This document shows, in pieces, positions 1 through 6,510 of a stretch of DNA of 11,927 nt. The position numbers and the translations under genes are program-made. The stretch is from Methylorubrum extorquens (GTDB lineage Bacteria; Pseudomonadota; Alphaproteobacteria; Rhizobiales; Beijerinckiaceae): NCBI GenBank assembly GCA_019695455.1, contig JAEUAC010000142.1:1-11927 (forward strand). The letters run 5' to 3'. Under the pieces are notes generated by a model. It was not told the origin of the DNA, ran no database searches, and was given only the letters and a program-made list of their open reading frames with translations. Positions within the stretch are counted from its first letter, which is position 1. Each line of letters opens with the position of its first letter.

Positions 1-687
1 CTCGACCACGTCCATGACGTCGAAGCGCAGGCCGTCCTCCACGCCCTTCAGGGTCGCGTTCGCCTCGTAGTACTTGCCCTCGCCGATCAGGGACGCGGCC
101 TTCTGGACGCCCGCCGTCGTGCTCTCGAGCGGCAGCACGGCCGTCGTGACGCTCACGCCGATCCCCTCGAGCTTCAGCTTCTCCAGCGCGGCCTTCTGGT
201 CGCCCTTGGCCAGGTGCTCGTTGGCGGCCTTGATGGCGGCCGTCTTCTGCGGCGAGGCGACGAAGTCCTCCGACAGCACCATCTTGCCGTCCACCGGCAG
301 CCACGCGACGGGCTTGGAATCCGCGGGCTTCGCGGCGGCCGCGGGCGCGACCTTCGCGTCCTCGCCCGGCTTGGCGGGCGCGGCCATCAGGTCGCCCTCG
401 GCCTTCATGAAGGCCGTGTCGTCGGCCTTCGCCCGGACGAGCGACGCCTGGGCCTTCTCGACGAGTTCCCGCGCGAGCTTCGGCTCCGCATTGTAGATGG
501 CGAGGCGGGCGAGCGCGATGTCGCGGAAGGCCGTGCCGCCGTCCTTCGACAGCTTGGTAAAGTCGCGGACCGCGGCAGTGCTCGAAGTATTGGCCGGGGC
601 CGCGAGGACCTGATCGATGGACAGAGCGGAGCCGCCCAGCGTCGTTGCCAAGACGAGCGCGTAGGTGATTGACTTGAATCTATTCAT
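1..687 (-). CDS. YfdX family periplasmic stress protein (partial, 3' end beyond window)
   Basis: The frame is open from ATG 687 to the window edge, giving 229 residues without a stop, so the C-terminus is missing. A Shine-Dalgarno GGGAG (696-700) lies 8 nt upstream of the ATG. Residues 1-30 are a Sec-type signal peptide (N-terminal R and K, hydrophobic core, likely cut after VLA in VLAAPA), so the mature protein should be periplasmic. The end of the visible part carries the YfdX hallmarks: an alternating Ala/Lys helical stretch, then GIGVSVTTAVLPLEST and GKYYEANATLKGVEDGL. YfdX proteins are small, mostly helical stress proteins; in E. coli yfdX is controlled by EvgA and linked to acid resistance, but the biochemical role is unsettled. 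The length is already slightly above E. coli YfdX (about 211 aa). An Ala/Pro/Lys-rich stretch near residues 95-115 looks like a lineage-specific linker. It is divergent from opgG. Confidence 0.85.
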   Translation of the reverse strand, partial: MNRFKSITYALVLATTLGGSALSIDQVLAAPANTSSTAAVRDFTKLSKDGGTAFRDIALARLAIYNAEPKLARELVEKAQASLVRAKADDTAFMKAEGDLMAAPAKPGEDAKVAPAAAAKPADSKPVAWLPVDGKMVLSEDFVASPQKTAAIKAANEHLAKGDQKAALEKLKLEGIGVSVTTAVLPLESTTAGVQKAASLIGEGKYYEANATLKGVEDGLRFDVMDVVE

Positions 688-931
688 GACATCAGCTCCC
701 AACAATCGGAGGTCTGTGCGTTCCCATGAACGTCGCTCGCGACCCCCGAGGTACGAACCTAATACGCACGGCCCGCGGGAATTGTTGCGTGAAACATCCG
801 TAAGGTGCGCAATTTAATCTTCCGCGGTTGAAGGGGGTGCGCCCGCTCCCGGCGAGGCGTTCACGGCGCGCTCATCATCGCTCGGCAGGATGGTGTTGAG
901 GGGAGGCGAGCGGCGCCCTAACGAGACTTCC
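688..931. other. Divergent intergenic region between yfdX and opgG
   Basis: These 244 bases hold the upstream regions of two divergent genes. No ORF with coding character was found. The stretch around 770-825 is clearly more AT-rich than its surroundings and probably contains the promoters. A TATTAG hexamer reading toward yfdX lies near 760-765, but no convincing -35 box was found at the right distance, so no promoter is called. AATTGTTGCG (780-789) and TGCGCAATT (806-814) form an imperfect inverted repeat that could be an operator. Confidence 0.4.
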
Positions 932-2488
932 ATGCGACATCTGACACGACGATCGGCCCTGACCGTGATGGCGGCCGCGGCCGCCACCGCCACCGCGGAG
1001 GCCCAGCAGGCGGGGGCGCCGCCCGTCATCCCGTTCCGGTTCGAGGACGTCGCCCGGCGCGCGCGCGACCTCGCGGCGACCCCCTACGACGGCTCGGTCG
1101 CGCCGCTGCCCGACCCGATCGCGAATCTCGACTTCGACGCCTACCGGGACATCCGCTTCCGGCCGGAGCGATCGCTGCTCAACGTGCCGGGCCGCCCCTT
1201 CCGGATGCAGCTCTTCCACCTCGGCTTCCTGTACACGCGGCCGATCACCGTGAACGTGATCCGCGACGGCGTGCCGACGCCCGTGCCCTACCAGCCGCAG
1301 CTCTTCGACTTCGGCCGCACGAAGATCGAGCGGCCGCTGCCCGTCAATCTCGGCTTCGCGGGCTTCCGCATCCACTATCCCGTCAACAACCCGAAGGTCC
1401 TCGACGAGCTGATCGCGTTCCTGGGCGCGAGCTACTACCGGTTCCTGTCGCGCGGGCAGCAATACGGCATCTCGGCGCGCGGCCTGTCGGTCAACGTGCA
1501 GGCGAGCGAGCCGGAGGAGTTCCCGTTCTTCCGCGAGTTCTGGATCGACGTGCCGGCGCAGGGCGCCGAGCGGATCACGATCTTCGCCCTGCTCGACAGC
1601 CCCTCGGTGGCCGGCGCCTACCGGTTCGAGGTCTATCCCTCCAACGAGACGACGATCGAGGTCGCGGCGACGCTCTATCCGCGCCGGCAGATCACGGCCG
1701 TCGGGCTCGCGCCGCTCACGTCCATGTACTTCTCGGGCGAGAACGAGCGCCGCACGGGCGACGACTTCCGGCCCGAGCTGCACGATTCGGACGGGCTGCT
1801 CGTGCACCTGTCGTCGGGCGAATGGCTGTGGCGGCCGCTCCGCAATCCGGGCTCGAAGACCGCCACCGCCTGGGGCGACACCAACCCGCGCGGCTTCGGC
1901 CTGATGCAGCGGGACCGCGCCTTCGAGAGCTACCAGGACCTCGAGGCCGGCTACCAGCTCCGGCCGTCCTACTGGGTGGAGCCGAGCGGCAATTGGGGCG
2001 AGGGGCGGATCGAGCTCGTCGAGATCCCGACATCCGCCGAGGTCCACGACAACGTGGTCGCCTACTGGACGCCGCGGGTGCCCTACGAGCCCGGCCAGGA
2101 GGTCTCCTTCGGCTACCGCATCAAGTCGCTCGACACGGGCGACTGGCTGCACCCGGGCGGCAAGGTCGTGAACACCTTCGTGGCGCCCGCCCGCGCCTCC
2201 GGCTCCGTCGAGCCGGGCGACCGCACCTCGCGGCGCTTCCTCATCGATTTCGCCGGCGGCAACCTCGCCTATTACCAGCCGGACCCGTCGATCGTGGAGG
2301 TCGTGCCCTCCGTCTCGACCGGCCGCATCATCGCGACCTCGCTCGTTCCGAACGAGCATACGGGCGGGTTCCGGGCCGCGATCGACGTCAAGCTCGAGCC
2401 CGGCCAGTCGACGGACCTGCGCGCCTATCTCCGCTCCGGCGGGCGGGCGCTGACCGAGACCTGGAACTACCGCTGGACCGTCGAGTGA
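932..2488 (+). CDS. opgG: Glucan biosynthesis protein, OpgG/MdoG family (periplasmic)
   Basis: 518 residues from ATG 932, close to E. coli OpgG (511) and OpgD (551). This start opens directly on a twin-arginine-like signal peptide (MRHLTRRSALTVMAAAA, likely cut after AEA near residue 23), as in E. coli OpgD. An in-frame ATG at 890 would add 14 residues in front of it and has no better ribosome site; GAGGGGAGG at 898-906 is far from either start. Family signatures are HDSDGLL (about residue 284), GEWLWRPLRNP, GFGLMQRDR (about 320) and RPSYWVEPSGNWG (about 344), then a C-terminal Ig-like domain. OpgG proteins act on periplasmic beta-1,2-linked osmoregulated glucans; OpgG/OpgD of E. coli have been reported to be beta-1,2-glucanases (GH186). 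The usual partner opgH (membrane glucosyltransferase) is not adjacent. The stop overlaps the start of a GNAT gene. OpgG versus OpgD cannot be settled here. Confidence 0.9.
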   Translation: MRHLTRRSALTVMAAAAATATAEAQQAGAPPVIPFRFEDVARRARDLAATPYDGSVAPLPDPIANLDFDAYRDIRFRPERSLLNVPGRPFRMQLFHLGFLYTRPITVNVIRDGVPTPVPYQPQLFDFGRTKIERPLPVNLGFAGFRIHYPVNNPKVLDELIAFLGASYYRFLSRGQQYGISARGLSVNVQASEPEEFPFFREFWIDVPAQGAERITIFALLDSPSVAGAYRFEVYPSNETTIEVAATLYPRRQITAVGLAPLTSMYFSGENERRTGDDFRPELHDSDGLLVHLSSGEWLWRPLRNPGSKTATAWGDTNPRGFGLMQRDRAFESYQDLEAGYQLRPSYWVEPSGNWGEGRIELVEIPTSAEVHDNVVAYWTPRVPYEPGQEVSFGYRIKSLDTGDWLHPGGKVVNTFVAPARASGSVEPGDRTSRRFLIDFAGGNLAYYQPDPSIVEVVPSVSTGRIIATSLVPNEHTGGFRAAIDVKLEPGQSTDLRAYLRSGGRALTETWNYRWTVE

Positions 2489-2931
2489 CCCCGGTCCGGC
2501 CCGCGGAGGCGGCCGACCTCGACGGCCTCGTGCGCCTGGAGACGGCGGCCTTCGCGTCCGACCGGCTCGACCGGCGCGCGTTCCGCCACGCGCTCGCCTC
2601 GCCGACCATCCTGGCGCTGACGACGGGGCCGTCGGACGATCCCGCGGGCTATGCGCTGGTACAGCTCCGCGGCGGCTCGCGCCTCGGCCGGATCACGTCG
2701 ATCGCCATCGCGCCCGATCGCGCCGGTCGCGGCCTCGGCCGCGCCCTGCTGGCGGCCGCGGAGGACGCGGCCCGCGGGCGGGGCTGCGACCGCATGCGGC
2801 TCGAGGTGAGGGCCGACAACGAGGCGGCGCGCCGCCTCTACGAACGCGCCGGCTACGCGCGCTTCGCGGTCGTCGAGGACTACTACGAGGACGGCACGGC
2901 GGCCTGGCGCTACGAGCGCCCGCTCGGCTGA
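2485..2931 (+). CDS. GNAT family N-acetyltransferase (RimI-like)
   Basis: 148 residues from GTG 2485, which overlaps the opgG stop as GTGA, so the two genes are probably translationally coupled. The reading frame stays open far upstream inside opgG, but coding character in this frame begins at the overlap. A single GNAT domain fills the protein: motif A is IAPDRAGRGLGRALLAAAED (about residues 74-93), with the R-x-x-G-x-G acetyl-CoA pyrophosphate loop, followed by motif B LEVRADNEAARRLYERAGY (about 110-128) and a C-terminal YYEDGTAAWRYER strand. This layout is that of RimI and related protein N-terminal acetyltransferases and small-molecule acetyltransferases. The substrate cannot be read from sequence. 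No signal peptide is present, so it is cytoplasmic although coupled to a periplasmic protein gene. Confidence 0.88.
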   Translation: MTPVRPAEAADLDGLVRLETAAFASDRLDRRAFRHALASPTILALTTGPSDDPAGYALVQLRGGSRLGRITSIAIAPDRAGRGLGRALLAAAEDAARGRGCDRMRLEVRADNEAARRLYERAGYARFAVVEDYYEDGTAAWRYERPLG

Positions 2932-2958
2932 GGGAGGCCGTCGTCCTCGGGCGTCGAG

Positions 2959-3087
2959 CCTTCTCCCCGTGCGGGAGAAGCTGGCCTTCGCGTCAGCGAA
3001 GGTCGGACGAGGGGTGGCGTCGGGCCCCAGTCGCCCCCTCATCCGTCATGGCTCCGCCATGCCACCTTCTCTCGCGAGGGGAGAAGG
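2959..3087. repeat. Composite palindromic intergenic repeat (REP/RIME-like, Hyphomicrobiales type)
   Basis: A 129-bp inverted repeat lies between the convergent GNAT and reductase genes. The outer arms CCTTCTCCCC (2959-2968) and GGGGAGAAGG (3078-3087) pair perfectly over 10 bp. Nested inside are CTTCTCCC/GGGAGAAG (2960-2967 with 2973-2980), CCTTCGC/GCGAAGG (2985-2991 with 2996-3002, 4-nt loop), CATGGC/GCCATG (3047-3052 with 3056-3061) and CCTTCTC/GAGAAGG (3065-3071 with 3081-3087). GGACGAGGGG (3005-3014) pairs with CCCCTCATCC (3035-3044) with one mismatch. From memory, repeats with CCTTCTCCCC and CCCCTCATCC blocks are common between genes in this order; copy number here cannot be seen. In this position it could also end both converging transcripts. 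Confidence 0.85.
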
Positions 3088-3115
3088 ACGCGCGCGGAAC
3101 CTCGAGCGGCCGCCC

Positions 3116-4117
3116 TCACAGCATGGAGGGCAGGACGCGGTCCGGCGGACGGTGGCCGTCCATGAACGTCTTGATGTTGACGATGACCTTCTCGCCCATG
3201 TCGACGCGGCCCTCCTCGGTGGCCGAGCCCATGTGCGGCAGGAGCACCACCCGGCCGGAGCGGGCGAGCTTCACGAGCCGCGGGTTCACGGACGGCTCGT
3301 GCTCGAAGACGTCGAGGCCGGCGCCGCCGAGCTCGCCCGCCTCGATCATGCGGGCGAGGGCGGTCTCGTCGATGATCTCGCCGCGGGCCGTGTTCACGAC
3401 CACGGCGTCGGGCCGGAGCAGCTTGAGGCGCCGCGCCGACAGGAGATGGTAGGTCGCCGGCGTATGGGGGCAGTTCACCGACACGATGTCCATGCGGGCG
3501 AGCATCTGGTCGAGCGAATCCCAGTAGGTCGCCTCCAGCTCCTCCTCCGTCCGCGACGAGAGCCGGCGGCGGTTGTGGTAGTGGATGGAGAGCCCGAAGG
3601 CCCGGGCCCGACGGGCCAGCGCCTGCCCGATGCGCCCCATGCCGACGATGCCGAGACGCTTGCCCGTGATGCGCCGGCCCAGCATCCAGGTCGGCGACCA
3701 GCCGGCCCATTCGTCCTCGGGCACGATGCGGGCGCCTTCGGCGAGCCGCCGGGCGACCGCCAGGATCAGGGCCATCGTCATGTCGGCCGTGTCCTCCGTG
3801 AGGACGCCCGGCGTGTTCGTGACCGTGATGCCGCGGGCGAGCGCGGCCTGGACGTCGATGTTGTCGACGCCGTTGCCGAAATTCGCGATCAGCCGCAGGT
3901 TCGGCCCGGCCTGCGCCAGGATGGAGGCGTCCACCTCGTCCGTGACGGTCGGCACGAGGACGTCCGCCTCCCGCACGGCCTCGGCGAGCTCGGTCGGCCC
4001 CATGGGCTTGTCGTCGTGGTTCAGGCGCGTGTCGAAGAGCTCCCGCATGCGGGTCTCGACGGCGGGCGGCAACCGCCGGGTCACGACGACGTTCGGTCGC
4101 TTGCGCGGCGGGTTCAT
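3116..4117 (-). CDS. gyaR: 2-hydroxyacid dehydrogenase: glyoxylate/hydroxypyruvate reductase (D-glycerate dehydrogenase)
   Basis: 333 residues from ATG 4117, the usual length of the D-isomer-specific 2-hydroxyacid dehydrogenases. It should reduce glyoxylate to glycolate and hydroxypyruvate to D-glycerate in the cytoplasm. The Rossmann loop is GMGRIG at residues 159-164. The catalytic triad is present: R245 in NTARGEIID, E274 in DVFEHEP, and H295 in PHMGSAT. After the second Rossmann strand the sequence is HNRRRL (181-186); the basic residues instead of an acidic one favour NADPH over NADH, which is inference. It lacks the features of the methylotroph HprA enzyme I remember, so assimilation of C1 units by the serine cycle should not be read from this gene. 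It is divergent from the SH3-domain gene and converges on the GNAT gene across the palindromic repeat. The gene symbol is tentative; ghrB-like is an equally fair name. Confidence 0.9.
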   Translation of the reverse strand: MNPPRKRPNVVVTRRLPPAVETRMRELFDTRLNHDDKPMGPTELAEAVREADVLVPTVTDEVDASILAQAGPNLRLIANFGNGVDNIDVQAALARGITVTNTPGVLTEDTADMTMALILAVARRLAEGARIVPEDEWAGWSPTWMLGRRITGKRLGIVGMGRIGQALARRARAFGLSIHYHNRRRLSSRTEEELEATYWDSLDQMLARMDIVSVNCPHTPATYHLLSARRLKLLRPDAVVVNTARGEIIDETALARMIEAGELGGAGLDVFEHEPSVNPRLVKLARSGRVVLLPHMGSATEEGRVDMGEKVIVNIKTFMDGHRPPDRVLPSML

Positions 4118-4138
4118 GCGACGTGACGCCCCTCTGCC

Positions 4139-4243
4139 GGCGCGATTTCACGCGCCCTTAACCGTATCCGGCGATCCAGAGGCGTGCCTCGCGCCGGGGA
4201 CACCGGATGAAGCGCCACCTCTGCGGCGGCTGTCTAGCAGAGG
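4139..4243. promoter_or_regulatory. Inverted repeats in the divergent reductase/SH3 intergenic region
   Basis: The 159-bp gap between the two divergent genes has two clear inverted repeats. GGCGCG (4139-4144) pairs with CGCGCC (4151-4156) across a 6-nt AT-rich loop and lies in the likely leader of the reductase. CCTCTGC (4218-4224) pairs perfectly with GCAGAGG (4237-4243) across 12 nt and lies 18 nt before the GGAGGA ribosome site of the SH3 gene. Either could be an operator or a leader hairpin; no promoter hexamers were convincing. Confidence 0.35.
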
Positions 4244-4276
4244 CCGGGGCGAACACAATCGGAGGACGGCTCTCGC

Positions 4277-4822
4277 ATGAAGTCAGCGTATCCGCGCCGG
4301 GTGGCCCTGGCGCTCCTGGCGGCCCTCGCCGGGTCGGTCCCGGCGCTCGCCGCCAACGAGCAGCCGGTCGGCAAGGTCTCCGGCCTGCCCGTGCCGCGCT
4401 ACGTGAGCCTCAAGACCGATCGGGTGAACCTGCGCGAGGGCCCGTCCAAGGACCACCGGACCGCCTGGGTGTTCCAGCGCGCCGGCATGCCGGTCGAGAT
4501 CACGGCCGAGTACGAGGTGTGGCGCCGCATCCGCGACGCGGCCGGGACGGAGGGCTGGGTGCTCCACTCGCTCCTCTCCGGTCGCCGCACGGCCGTCGTC
4601 ATGCCCTGGGCGAAGCCCGGGCAGCCGCCGCTGCCGCTCTACGACCGCCAGGACGAGACCTCGCCCGTCGTGGCGCAGCTGCAATCCAACGTCATCGCGA
4701 GCGTCAAGGCCTGCAGCGGCGGCTGGTGCCGCCTCGTGATCGCGCAGCCCGGCCGCGACCTGTCCGGCTACATCCGGCAGGACCGCCTCTGGGGCGTCTA
4801 CCCGAACGAGAAGGTGGAGTAG
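4277..4822 (+). CDS. Exported protein with two bacterial SH3-like domains
   Basis: 181 residues from ATG 4277, with a strong ribosome site GGAGGA at 4261-4266. Residues 1-26 form a Sec signal peptide (arginines at 7-8, hydrophobic core, cut after ALA in ALAANE), so the protein is periplasmic. The first SH3 unit starts at YVSLKTDRVNLREGPS (about 42-57) and runs to GWVLHSLLSGRR (about 104). A second, more divergent unit covers about 119-178 (LPLYDRQDETSPVVAQL to GYIRQDRLWGV) and has two cysteines, C146 and C151, that could form a disulfide. Bacterial SH3 domains usually bind peptidoglycan or peptides; there is no enzyme domain, so this is probably an envelope adaptor. Such proteins are common in Hyphomicrobiales, and I recall them next to the same type of hydroxyacid dehydrogenase, though that synteny is from memory. 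Confidence 0.85.
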   Translation: MKSAYPRRVALALLAALAGSVPALAANEQPVGKVSGLPVPRYVSLKTDRVNLREGPSKDHRTAWVFQRAGMPVEITAEYEVWRRIRDAAGTEGWVLHSLLSGRRTAVVMPWAKPGQPPLPLYDRQDETSPVVAQLQSNVIASVKACSGGWCRLVIAQPGRDLSGYIRQDRLWGVYPNEKVE

Positions 4823-4867
4823 GGCGCCGGGCGGCGAGGGCGGGCGGATCCCCGATCCGTCGTCCCG

Positions 4868-4946
4868 GCGCGCTGTGCGCGCGACCGGCTTGCGGCGCGA
4901 GGGCGTCGACGCCCGGTGCCGGTCGTTCCGCACGGCGCGTCCGTGC
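4868..4946. terminator. Hairpin-rich region between convergent genes, possible bidirectional terminator
   Basis: The 132-bp gap between the convergent SH3 and RidA-like genes contains three inverted repeats: GCGCGC/GCGCGC (4868-4873 with 4877-4882, loop TGT), the 14-bp palindrome GGGCGTCGACGCCC (4901-4914), and GCACGG/CCGTGC (4930-4935 with 4941-4946, 5-nt loop). None is followed by a T-run, so intrinsic termination is inferred from position and stem strength only. Confidence 0.4.
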
Positions 4947-4954
4947 CCAGGCCG

Positions 4955-5353
4955 TCAGGGCCGATAGGCGGTCGCCTCGATCTCGATCTTCATGTCGGGC
5001 TTGATCAGGCCGGCGACGATCATGGTGGCGGCCGGTCGGATCGTGCCGAGGATCCGGCCCGTGATCCGGAAGACCTCGTCCTGCACGGCGGGATCGGTCA
5101 CGATGTAGCCGACCCGGACCACGTCCGAGAGGGCGAAGCCGGCCTCGGCGAGGGCTCGCTCGATGGTGCCGAGCGCGTTCTCGGCCTGGGCGCCGACGTC
5201 GTCCGGCATGGTCATGGTCGCGTAGTCGTAGCCCGTCGTCCCGGCCACGAAGCACCACGGACCGTGCGCGACCGCCCGGCTGTAGCCGGCGACCCGCTCG
5301 AAGGGCGATCCGGTCGAGATCAGGCGGCGGCCGGAGGTCTCGGCGCCCGCCAC
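4955..5353 (-). CDS. RidA (YjgF/YER057c/UK114) family protein lacking the catalytic arginine
   Basis: 132 residues from GTG 5353, with TGAGG 5 nt upstream. A TTG at 5395 inside irr would add 14 residues with no family character, so the GTG is preferred. The fold's hallmarks are present: a GPWCFVAGTTG strand (31-41), the helix with QAENALGTIERALAEAG (56-72), and the C-terminal IEIEATAYRP. Classic RidA proteins deaminate reactive enamine/imine intermediates and use an arginine in PARSCVEV (E. coli R105). Here the matching segment is RPAATMIVAGL, so by manual alignment that arginine is A109, while the E. coli E120 equivalent is kept as E124. The Rid subfamilies without this arginine are not expected to be enamine deaminases and mostly have no known role. 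The gene starts 8 nt after the irr stop and is probably cotranscribed with irr. Confidence 0.85.
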   Translation of the reverse strand: MAGAETSGRRLISTGSPFERVAGYSRAVAHGPWCFVAGTTGYDYATMTMPDDVGAQAENALGTIERALAEAGFALSDVVRVGYIVTDPAVQDEVFRITGRILGTIRPAATMIVAGLIKPDMKIEIEATAYRP

Positions 5354-5360
5354 GACGGCC

Positions 5361-5834
5361 TCAGTTGCTCTTGCGCAGCCGGACGATGACGTCAACCCGG
5401 GCGATCTCCATGCCGGGGGGCGCCTTCGGCAGCTCGCCGACGGCGATCTCCATCGGCATGTCGATGAGCTGCTCGTCGCCCTCGACGAAGAAGTGGTGGT
5501 GGTCGGTCATGTTCGTGTCGAAATAGGATTTCGACCCGTCCACGGCGAGCTGGCGCAGCAGCCCGACATCCGTGAACTGGTGGAGCGTGTTGTAAACGGT
5601 GGCGAGCGAGACCGGCACGCGCGCCCGCATCGCCTCCTCGTAGAGCATCTCGGCCGTGATGTGCCGGTCGCCCTTCGCGAAGAGGAGCCAGCCGAGCGAG
5701 ATGCGCTGGCGGGTCGGCCGCAGGCCGACGTCACGCAGCCGGTCCTTCAGCTCGTGGACGGGGCAGCCGCGGCGGGCGAGGCTCGCGTCCGATGCGGAGA
5801 CGTCTCGGGAGGCGGTGGGACTCGGCTCGGTCAT
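5361..5834 (-). CDS. irr: Irr, heme-responsive iron regulator of the Fur family
   Basis: 157 residues from ATG 5834; a GTG at 5849 would add five residues. Neither start has a strong Shine-Dalgarno. Irr is the global iron regulator of Rhizobiales: it binds DNA under iron limitation and is inactivated or degraded in response to heme. The N-terminal winged helix is seen in LRPTRQRISLGWLLF (38-52) and VPVSLATVYNTLHQF (73-87). DTNMTDHHHFF (106-116) includes the triple-histidine heme/metal site typical of Irr, and the C-terminal MEIARVDVIVRLRK matches Irr rather than Fur. At C24-P25 there is RGCPVHEL, equivalent to the Cys-Pro heme regulatory motif GCPWHD of Bradyrhizobium Irr, with Trp replaced by Val. 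The gene is divergent from fabA, an arrangement found across many alphaproteobacteria, and leads into the RidA-like gene. Confidence 0.93.
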   Translation of the reverse strand: MTEPSPTASRDVSASDASLARRGCPVHELKDRLRDVGLRPTRQRISLGWLLFAKGDRHITAEMLYEEAMRARVPVSLATVYNTLHQFTDVGLLRQLAVDGSKSYFDTNMTDHHHFFVEGDEQLIDMPMEIAVGELPKAPPGMEIARVDVIVRLRKSN

Positions 5835-5863
5835 CGCTCGATGTGTCACGGGTGCAGCCGGAA

Positions 5864-5892
5864 CCTATACAGGCGCCCCCCGGTTGCCGCAA
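5864..5892 (-). promoter_or_regulatory. Candidate sigma-70 promoter of irr with an inverted repeat over its -35 box
   Basis: Reading on the minus strand, TTGCGG (5892-5887) is separated by exactly 17 nt from TATAGG (5869-5864), 30 nt before the irr ATG. The -35 box lies inside the inverted repeat GTTGC-C-GCAAC (5883-5893), which could be an operator. No Irr box of the ICE type (TTTAGAA and its inverse) was seen. The start site is not known. Confidence 0.5.
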
Positions 5893-5982
5893 CTTGAACC
5901 GCGCCCCCGGGCTTGAGGCCGTTCGGCGCTGTGCTACGGAGGGCCGCGCCCGACCAGGGCGACCGAGACGACGCGGGGCGGA

Positions 5983-6507
5983 ATGGCGGGACAATCGAGT
6001 TTCACCTACGAGGAGCTGCTGGCCTGCGGCCGCGGCGAGCTCTTCGGCCCGGGGAACGCGCAGCTGCCCCTGCCGCCCATGCTGATGTTCGACCGCATCA
6101 CGTCGATCGGCGAGGACGGCGGCGCCCACGGCAAGGGACACGTCCGGGCCGAGCTCGACGTGCGGCCGGACCTCTGGTTCTTCCCGTGCCACTTCCAGGG
6201 CGATCCCGTGATGCCCGGCTGCCTCGGCCTCGACGCGCTGTGGCAGATGGTCGGCTTCCACCTGGGCTGGCTGGGGCTGCCGGGCCGCGGACGTGCCCTG
6301 GGCGTCGGCGAGGTCAAGTTCGCCGACCAGGTCCTGCCGAGCGTGAAGCGGGTCGTCTACGGCGTCGACCTGAAGCGCGTCTTCAAGTCGAAGCTGGTGC
6401 TCGGCATCGCCGACGGCTTCCTCGAGGCCGACGGCAAGCGGATCTACGAGACGAAGGACCTTCGCGTCGGCCTCTTCAAGCCGGAAACGGCGGCGGCCGG
6501 CGGCTGA
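5983..6507 (+). CDS. fabA: 3-hydroxydecanoyl-ACP dehydratase/isomerase FabA
   Basis: 174 residues, the normal FabA length. FabA dehydrates 3-hydroxydecanoyl-ACP and isomerises trans-2- to cis-3-decenoyl-ACP, the committed step to unsaturated fatty acids. The catalytic pair H70 and D84 falls at the same residue numbers as in E. coli FabA, in CHFQGDPVMPGCLGLDALW (69-87). LPLPPMLMFDRI (28-39) and GVGEVKF (about 107-113) are further family motifs. ATG 5983 is preceded by a purine-rich GGGGCGGA close to the start. It is divergent from irr and normally would be followed directly by fabB; here a two-gene module on the other strand intervenes. Its stop is only 3 nt from the stop of the converging PIN gene, with no room for a terminator, so the transcripts likely overlap at their 3' ends. 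Confidence 0.96.
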   Translation: MAGQSSFTYEELLACGRGELFGPGNAQLPLPPMLMFDRITSIGEDGGAHGKGHVRAELDVRPDLWFFPCHFQGDPVMPGCLGLDALWQMVGFHLGWLGLPGRGRALGVGEVKFADQVLPSVKRVVYGVDLKRVFKSKLVLGIADGFLEADGKRIYETKDLRVGLFKPETAAAGG

Positions 6508-6510
6508 AGC

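Noticed and set aside
688..720. EcfG promoter upstream of yfdX (GGAAC on the minus strand at 718-722)
   Set aside because: No CGTT occurs at 16-18 nt spacing, and the site would be too close to the ribosome site.
875..2359. Long minus-strand frame opposite opgG
   Set aside because: It mirrors opgG in high-GC DNA, is rich in Arg, Asp, Val and Gly with no domain, and the plus strand carries clear OpgG motifs.
3048..3452. Plus-strand frame opposite the reductase gene
   Set aside because: Its start lies in the palindromic repeat and the rest is antisense to conserved reductase motifs; no domain is seen.
5860..5885. EcfG (general stress sigma) promoter toward fabA: GGAAC-N17-GGTT
   Set aside because: The -10 element differs from CGTT at its first base, and a 9-base motif arises easily by chance; the overlap with the irr promoter makes it less likely.
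5835..5982. Irr box (ICE) or Fur box in the irr-fabA gap
   Set aside because: No TTTAGAA/TTCTAAA-like inverted repeat is present; the gap is too GC-rich for such a site.
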